Positions 58,301-64,000 of a stretch of 64,000 nt of DNA are shown in pieces (within the stretch, counting starts at the first letter, position 1; the number at the start of each line of letters is the position of its first letter). The DNA comes from Zingiber officinale (taxonomy: Eukaryota > Streptophyta > Magnoliopsida > Zingiberales > Zingiberaceae): positions 21,856,877 to 21,920,876 of the forward strand of contig NC_055992.1 in the NCBI RefSeq assembly GCF_018446385.1, written 5' to 3'. The translations under genes and the position numbers were made by a program. Below the pieces are notes generated by a model. That model had not been told where the DNA came from and ran no database searches. It was given only the letters and a program-made list of their open reading frames with translations.

Positions 58301-59670
58301 TCACATGGCTTCGGGCTCAAGATTTTGCACTTCGGTGACAAAATCTGCTAAGGACTGCGCCTTTATTGCCGAACGGGGTTGATACTGGATGTCAAATTCA
58401 CTCAACTCCGTTGTCCATTTGATGAGTCGGCCGGACACTTCTGGGTTCAGCAGCACTCTTCCCAATGAGCTATTTGTCCGGACTATGATGGTATGTGCTA
58501 GGAAATAAGGGCGAAGTCTCCGAGCGGCGAGGACCAAAGCGAAAGCCAGCTTCTCGAGCCCAGTGTAGCGAGATTCGGCGTCTTTTAAAATATGACTCAA
58601 GAAGTACATGGGTTGTTCTTCTCCGCTCGTCCTCACTAATGCCGAGCCTACTACCTGCGCGGTTGAAGATAAGTAAATACAGAGCGGCTCACCCATAGCT
58701 GGCTTGGCTAGCACGGGCAAAGAGTTCAGGTATGTCTTCAGCTCTTCGAACGCCGGATCGCACTCCTCGTCCCAATGGAACTTAGTAGCTTTGTGTAGAA
58801 TCTTGAAAAAAGGGAGACTCCGATCGGCGGTCTTCGAGATTAATCTTGACAATGCAGTTATCCGACCGGTCAGGCGCTGTACTTCCCTTAGATTTCTTGG
58901 GGGCGGCATATCTTGCAACGCTTTCACCTTGCTGGGATTTGCCTCGATACCCCGCTCAGTCACTATATAGCCCAAGAAACGCCCGCCTTTTGCTCCAATC
59001 AGACACTTCTGAGGGTTCAGCTTAACTCCATACTTCCTCAGCGTTCAGAAAGTCTCCTCCATGTCTTTAAAAAGATCAGCCACTCGGACGGACTTAATGA
59101 GAATATCATCCACGTACACTTCTAGATCGCGTCCGATCTGCTCTTTGAATACTTTGTTCATCAAGCGCTAGTAAGTTGCTCCCGCGTTCTTCAGTCAGAA
59201 CGACATCACATTGTAGCAGTAATTGCCATCGGCTATAACGAAGCTGACCTTCTCTTGATCTTCTCGGGCGAGCGACACTTGATGGTAGCCTTGATAGGCG
59301 TCTAGCATGCATATCAGCTCGCAGCCGGTTGTGGAGTCCCCCAGTTGATCAATCCGGGGCAGAGGGTAAAAATCCTTTGAGCATGCTTTGTTGAGATCCC
59401 GGAAATCGATGCAAACCCTCAACTTGTTGCCCGACTTGGAGACTAGAACCACGTTCGCCAGCTAGCTCGAGAACTGGACCTCGCGTATGTGGCCGGCCTC
59501 CAGGAGATTCTCGACCTCAGCTCGGATGATGGCATTTTGTTCAGCGCTGAAGTCCCTCTTCCTTTGCTTCACCGGCCAAGCGTCCGGTCGGACGTGGAGC
59601 TCATGTTGCGCGATACTTGGCGAGATTCCCGGCAGCTCGTGTGTCGACCAAACGAAGACATCACAATTTT
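58301..59670 (-). pseudogene. Reverse transcriptase and first RNase H of the inner Tat element
   Basis: Frames 59195-59452 (LRVCIDFRDLNKAC, YQGYHQV) and 58301-58975 (GYIVTERGIEANP, LIKWTTELSEFDIQYQPR) flank a middle part that reads YVDDILIKS, with catalytic YVDD at 59105-59116. Stops lie near 59043, 59170 and 59195 and a frame change near 59460. The RNase H part has VGSALVR and RRLRPYF. Enzyme not functional as read. Confidence 0.85.
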
Positions 59671-59671
59671 T

Positions 59672-60889
59672 CTAGAGACATTTGATCACCTCCTCTTTCT
59701 GGCTTGCCTCCAGATCGGCCGCAATAAATGTGGTGGCCTCTGATCGGGTCGGGTGAATATGCACTTCCTCTTTTTCTTCATAAACCAAAGAGGGTGGTTT
59801 TTCGGTAATGGCGTTCACCTCGATCCGCGGCGTCTTCCGAGCGGAATTAGCTTCGGCTCGGACCATTTCGACGTAGCATCGCCGAGCCGCCAGTTGGTCT
59901 CCTCGCACTTCTCCGACTTTATCCTCAACAGGGAACTTAATTTTCTGGTAGAAGGTGGAGATGGCCGCTCGGAACTCACTGAGTGTCGGTCGCCCCAAGA
60001 TGACATTGTATGCAGAGGGAGAGTCGACCACGATGAAGTTTACAGTCCGCGTCCTTCTGAGCGGCTCTTCTCCTAGCGAAATAGCCAATCGGACCTGTCC
60101 GACCGGCAGAACTTCATTGCCCGTGAACCCGTAGAGGGGGGTTGTCATGGGCAGCAGCTCGGCTCGATCGATTTGTAGTTGGTCGAAGGCCTTTTTGAAG
60201 ATAATGTTGACTGAGCTGCCTGTATCGATAAAAATGCGGTGAATAGTATAGTTAGCTATTACCGCTTTGATGAGGAGCACGTCGTCATGTGACACTTCGA
60301 CTCCCTCAAGATCCCTAGGTCCGAAACTGATTTCGGGCCCGCTCGCCCGCTCTTGACTGCAGCCGACCGCATGGATCTGCAACTGCCTGACACTTGTCTT
60401 CCTTGCTCTGTTGGAGTCACCTCCGGTCGGTCCGCCAGCGATGATGTTGATTTCACCGCGGGACGTGTTACTTCTGTTTTCTTCCTCCCGTGCGGATGGC
60501 CTAGGCCGCTCCTTAGATACCCGGGGATTGTCCTCGTGCCTCTGAAGATGATACCGCTCGGGAGACTGTCGTCGATCGGCCTCACGGTGTCGCTGTCGCC
60601 TGTCGGATGACGGCGATCGACAGTGGCCACTCCGGGGAACGGGGTGGGCGATCAGGGGAAGGCTCCGGCAATCTCTTGTGTTATGTCTGTCAGTCCGGTG
60701 GAACGAGAAAAACATAGGGGTCCATACCTTCTTCTTTGGTTTGGGCCGCTCGGCAGCTACCTCATGGACTGCTTGGGATCTCGCGTGGTGAGGGCGGACT
60801 ACTTCGGCCCTCGGTCCTCTGGGCGGCTCCTAGCGATTGATAGGCTTCCGCTCGGCAGGGGCTAACCGCTTAGTTGGAACTTCTTTTCT
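59672..60889 (-). pseudogene. Gag knuckle remnant and aspartic protease of the inner Tat element
   Basis: The frame 59672-60715 opens with FHRTDRHNTRDC, the remains of the CCHC knuckle of gag, then an Arg/Ser-rich linker. The protease has FIDTGSSVNIIF (active-site DTG) and the ILGRPTL segment of the flap end. The stretch 60716-60889, joining it to gag, holds stops. The C-terminal part leads toward RT. Confidence 0.85.
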
Positions 60890-61762
60890 TCAGGCCGCCT
60901 GGGCTTCCTCCACATTAATGTACTCGTTGGCCCGGTGTAACATATGATCGTAGTCTCGGGGCGGCTTCCAAATGAGTGACTGGAAGAAGTCACCGTCCAC
61001 GAGACCTTGCGTGAACGCATTCATCATCGTTTCTGAGGTGGCCGTTGGAATATCCATGGCCACTCGGTTGAATCGTTGGATGTAAGCTCTGAGCGGCTCC
61101 CGGGGCTCTTGCTTGATGGCGAATAGGCTAACACTGGTCTTCTGGTAGCGCCGACTGCTTGCAAATTGATGGAGGAAGGCGATGCGGAACTCTTTAAAGC
61201 TGGTGATGGATCCGTCTGGTAGCCTCCGGAACCATCGTTGCACCGATCTCGAGAGGGTGGTAAGAAACACCCGGCACTTTACTCCATCCGTGTATTGATG
61301 TAGGGTAGCTGTGTTGTCGAACTTACCCAGATGATCATCCGGGTCGGTGGTTCCATTGTACTCACTGATCGCTGGGGTCACAAAGTGCTTTGGTAGAGGG
61401 TCCCGCAGGATGACCTCTGAAAATTGCCGATTGACCCGTTCGGGGGAGGCGTCCGTTCGGGGGGCCTTGCCTTTTCTGTTGTCTCGCAGGGGCACCTTGT
61501 CGGATGAAGATCCTCGGTCACGATTAACTGTTGCGACTTCAGGAGGCGTATGAAATAGGGCCCGATGAAATGGAACCGTGGCCGGTGGTGCTTCCGCTCG
61601 GCCTCCCGATGCGGATGTCGCTTGTTGCTCCACCCGCTCGGCTTGCGCCTTCTGTTTTTGTTGTTCCACAAGCTTAGCTGCTCTTGCCTCGATCAGAGCG
61701 TCGAGCTCCTCCGTGGAGAGCATCACCGTATGTGGTCGTCCAGCTTCGTCCATTGCTTCCAC
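60890..61762 (-). CDS. Gag of the inner Tat element (290 aa)
   Basis: Open frame starting 33 bp inside the primer-binding site. Residues 1-60 are acidic/Gln-rich (TEELDALIEARAAKLVEQQ); from about residue 125 a retrotrans_gag domain is readable (PAISEYNGTTDPDDHLGKF, FLTTLSRSVQRWFRRLPDGS, FAIKQEPREPLRAYIQRFN). It ends at a stop after VEEAQAA, before the knuckle, so the gag-pol junction is broken. It would form the particle shell. Confidence 0.88.
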   Translation of the reverse strand: MEAMDEAGRPHTVMLSTEELDALIEARAAKLVEQQKQKAQAERVEQQATSASGGRAEAPPATVPFHRALFHTPPEVATVNRDRGSSSDKVPLRDNRKGKAPRTDASPERVNRQFSEVILRDPLPKHFVTPAISEYNGTTDPDDHLGKFDNTATLHQYTDGVKCRVFLTTLSRSVQRWFRRLPDGSITSFKEFRIAFLHQFASSRRYQKTSVSLFAIKQEPREPLRAYIQRFNRVAMDIPTATSETMMNAFTQGLVDGDFFQSLIWKPPRDYDHMLHRANEYINVEEAQAA

Positions 61763-61779
61763 TCGGATGCAGGTGCGTT

Positions 61780-61795
61780 CCCACAGACGGCGCCA
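61780..61795 (-). promoter_or_regulatory. Primer-binding site of the inner Tat element
   Basis: TGGCGCCGTCTGTGGG on the minus strand, three bases after the 5' LTR. This form is usual in Tat and Athila relatives. Confidence 0.85.
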
Positions 61796-61798
61796 ATT

Positions 61799-62586
61799 TG
61801 ATCCTGTTCGAACGCTGAATCAATGGACGCTGGGAACGTGGTGCTCTCCGAACTGATGACGTGGATCTCCTGCCGGTCGTAGGGATCTCCAGCGAACCTG
61901 AAAGGAAGTCGGGCCGGGAAGGGGTTCCCGGCGATGACCCTCCGACGCTCAAGTCAGGCAAGAGGAAACTATGAAGTGGCTTCGAATCTCAGAGAATGCA
62001 TACCTCTGGCGAAGTGTGAGGACCCTTATATAGAGCTGTGAAGAGGCTCTGCACACATACCGAGGCGAATACATGTCCTCTAACCATACCTTAGTATGGG
62101 CTTGTCAGAGGAGCTTGCCTGACACCATATTGCTACAGTCTGAGCACCTCTCTGATGGGACAGTAGAACCTTCCGTCATAGGCTTCTGCGATGGGTTAGT
62201 CGCCGAACACGCTTGTTGTTAGAAGATGTTTCCCTTGTCCTTTTGTCTCTTCTGTTCCCGTGACGAGTGTTCGGCCGCTCGACAGTCCCATCACGTTTGG
62301 CCGGACGTAGATATTGATCCGCTCGGGAGATTCCAGATCGTGTGCTCGGATAAAACTGTTCACAGCATTACTGCTTTATACCTCGGCCGAGCGGGATATC
62401 CGCTCAGCCCGGCGACCCTGTTCACCATGAGCGTCGGAGACCCGACTCCCCATCGGGTTGTCTTTGCTTCCGCTTAGTCCCCGTTCGACCGATCGGCCCC
62501 CCCTTTTCCGGTCGGTCGTTTGACCTTTGACCTCCACGTGGCGTTGACTTCCCTCAAAGGGGTCCCCCGTCCTTACTGTCGGATCA
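61799..62586 (-). repeat. 5' LTR of the inner Tat element (788 bp)
   Basis: TGATCC...GGATCA ends, TATATAAGGG on the minus strand near 62028. It lacks a short segment (GATGTTTCCC duplication near 51995) present in the 3' LTR. Confidence 0.93.
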
Positions 62587-62591
62587 AAGCC

Positions 62592-63102
62592 CCTGTCAGA
62601 AAAGTACCTCTTGCGCTATTCCACAATCGTCCGAGCATATCCCGGGCTTCCACCGTATGATCCTATGTATGACTCGACCGCCAACCTTATTGCATGTCAG
62701 CGGCAGACGTCTTGAGGATGATGTTATCCCCTGTCTCCTTTGTCCTCTTGCGCTTCCTGTCTGTTCCAGGGCCGAGCGGTTCGGCCGCTCGGCGGGCATA
62801 TCACTTCTGCCTCGGTCGTATGCTCGGATGAGACTGCTCCTGCCTGTCTTTGTTGTCTTGTGCACCGACCGAACGGACAGCCCGCTCGGCCCTGAAACCT
62901 TTTTACCTTGAGCATCGGAAACCCGACCCCTAGTCGGGTTGTCTTTCATTCGGCTCGGGGGATTCCCGGCCGGTCTGTTGGGTAGCCGGTCAGCCCTCTT
63001 AGTCTGGTCGGTCGGGTCTCGGAGTTGAATCTCTTAACCTTTGACCCCCACGTGTCGTTGACCTTCCACCAGTGAGGGTCCCCCGTCCTTACCACCGGAT
63101 CA
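62592..63102 (-). repeat. Outer Tat element: 3' LTR, right part
   Basis: Continuation of 51268-51568 after the inner element; ends CCGGATCA at 63102. It is followed by the outer element polypurine tract. Confidence 0.85.
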
Positions 63103-64000
63103 CATGCCTCCCCCTCAAGTATAGTCGAAGGAGGCGCTAAGTCCGACTGACTGGACTGCCGGTCAACCTGAGTGACACCGCCCTGCCACTCTGGAATGTT
63201 CCTCCTCACGGTCGCTCGGCCTCTTCCGAGCGTTGGCTTTGCTACTGTGTCGACGGTCAACGCTGACGCCTTTCGGATCTCCTCGGGATTCGTGCAAATC
63301 ATCTTCATTAAGACCGAGCACGCGCGCTGCATGCCGTAATGGCGCTCATTAAATGCACCCCTATGGCATGGTGCCACGTGGCGCCTCCGCTGGCGTCATC
63401 ATATGGCTCGGCGATGCGTCCGATGGGACATCGGCGGTTTGAAATGAACGACCTGATGAGGGCCTCGGTTCCTGTGACCTGCATCCGACGGTCGAGGCCG
63501 ATCGGGCCCGACCTTATAAAGCCGTCACCCTCTTCCTCCGTCGCACCTTTGCTTTCGCGTGTTCCGCAGCCTCCTTCGGTGCTTCATCGTTCCGGCGACT
63601 CCGATTCTTCGTTTTCCGACGATTCCCCGCCGCCTTCCTTCGATCCCCAGCTTCTTTGTAAGGTTCCTCCGCCTTTCCTCTCTGTTTTCCTCGTGTTTTT
63701 TGTCGAGTTCTTGTCTTCTAGTCGCTGTCCCTTTCATCGTCTCCTTGCCGTGTGTCATTTTCTATTTTCTTGCCTTTTGCTTTCTTGCCCGATCGGATAA
63801 TGACCAGTTCTTCCCGACCCGCAGACCTCACTTTAGGTCCCTGGTATACTACCATGGAGTCTCGCTTTGATTGGCATGACGCCGAGGCTTTGCTTGATGG
63901 CTATGATATTCCGTCCGACTTTGAACTCATTCTACCCTCCCCATCCACTCGGCCTCACAAACCGTCGAGCGAAGCCATCTATTTTTTCCGCGACCAATTC
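63103..64000 (-). mobile_element. Outer Tat element, start of the internal region
   Basis: The layout matches that of the inner element at 52371-53230: polypurine tract, GTCGAAGGAGGCGCTAAGTC, a TATAAAG, CT-rich leader and antisense gene. The body continues past the right edge. Confidence 0.85.
63800..64000 (+). CDS. Antisense gene of the outer Tat element, 5' part
   Basis: 67 codons to the window edge without a stop, starting MTSSSRPADLTLGPWYTTME. It aligns with the inner copy from its first residue, including SDFELILPSPS and the FRDQF segment. The TATAAAG at 63515-63521 is a likely promoter. It belongs to the same putative gypsy-type transposon protein family; role unknown. Confidence 0.8.
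   Translation, partial: MTSSSRPADLTLGPWYTTMESRFDWHDAEALLDGYDIPSDFELILPSPSTRPHKPSSEAIYFFRDQF

Larger units (their letters stand above)
51569..62586 (-). mobile_element. Complete Ty3/gypsy retrotransposon, Tat lineage (11.0 kb)
   Basis: Two LTRs of 802 and 788 bp, perfect AAGCC duplications, a primer-binding site and a polypurine tract define the element. On the minus strand the order is gag, protease, RT, RNase H, a second RNase H, integrase, tandem repeats, an antisense gene, 3' LTR. A second RNase H and an antisense gene near the 3' LTR are marks of the Tat lineage. All pol frames have stops or frameshifts, so it is not autonomous. The GC content is clearly higher than that of neighbouring DNA. 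Confidence 0.93.

Overview
This is plant nuclear DNA, almost certainly a monocot. Most of it is mobile DNA, much of it nested. The only clearly intact host protein gene is a nine-part-conserved ALIX/BRO1 homologue (859 aa, 8 exons, 34083-46285, + strand); a U6 snRNA gene lies at 50511-50612 (- strand). The monocot guess rests on the transposon classes, the badnavirus/tungrovirus-like viral insertion and its (TA)n flanks. A Zingiberales source is possible but is only a guess.

1-5648: right part of a Copia-class LTR element. It has a gag with two CCHC knuckles, no pol, a polypurine tract and a 1.5-kb 3' LTR full of tandem and palindromic repeats. It sits inside a MULE transposase gene whose last 38 codons follow at 5649.

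5.9-29.4 kb: six copies (four +, two -) of a 0.43-0.82-kb repeat, mostly bounded by (TA)n tracts and carrying a TATA motif and strong hairpins. Between the third and fourth copies lies a decayed endogenous pararetrovirus (capsid region, zinc knuckles, protease, RT, start of RNase H). It is cut into four pieces by a non-autonomous Copia element (itself split by a 3.1-kb LTR-like insertion), a CACTA transposon, and a Copia solo LTR with a perfect 5-bp target duplication.

24.4-33 kb: two decayed genes on the minus strand from the plant transposon-associated Ulp1-protease family. Both have Asn where the catalytic Asp is expected.

34-46.3 kb: the ALIX gene. Its 5-kb intron 6 holds a Mutator-type MITE and a second TIR element containing about 101-bp tandem repeats. 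46.3-51.2 kb: mostly unrecognised intergenic DNA with a SINE carrying an 18-bp target duplication, then the U6 gene.

51.3-64 kb: two nested Ty3/gypsy elements of the Tat type on the minus strand. The inner one (51569-62586) is complete, with 5-bp duplications (AAGCC), a primer-binding site, gag, protease, RT/RNase H, a second RNase H, integrase, a 14-copy tandem array, and a spliced antisense ORF with its own TATA motif. It interrupts the 3' LTR of the outer element, whose antisense ORF begins at 63800. Most element genes carry stops or frameshifts, so the elements look inactive.
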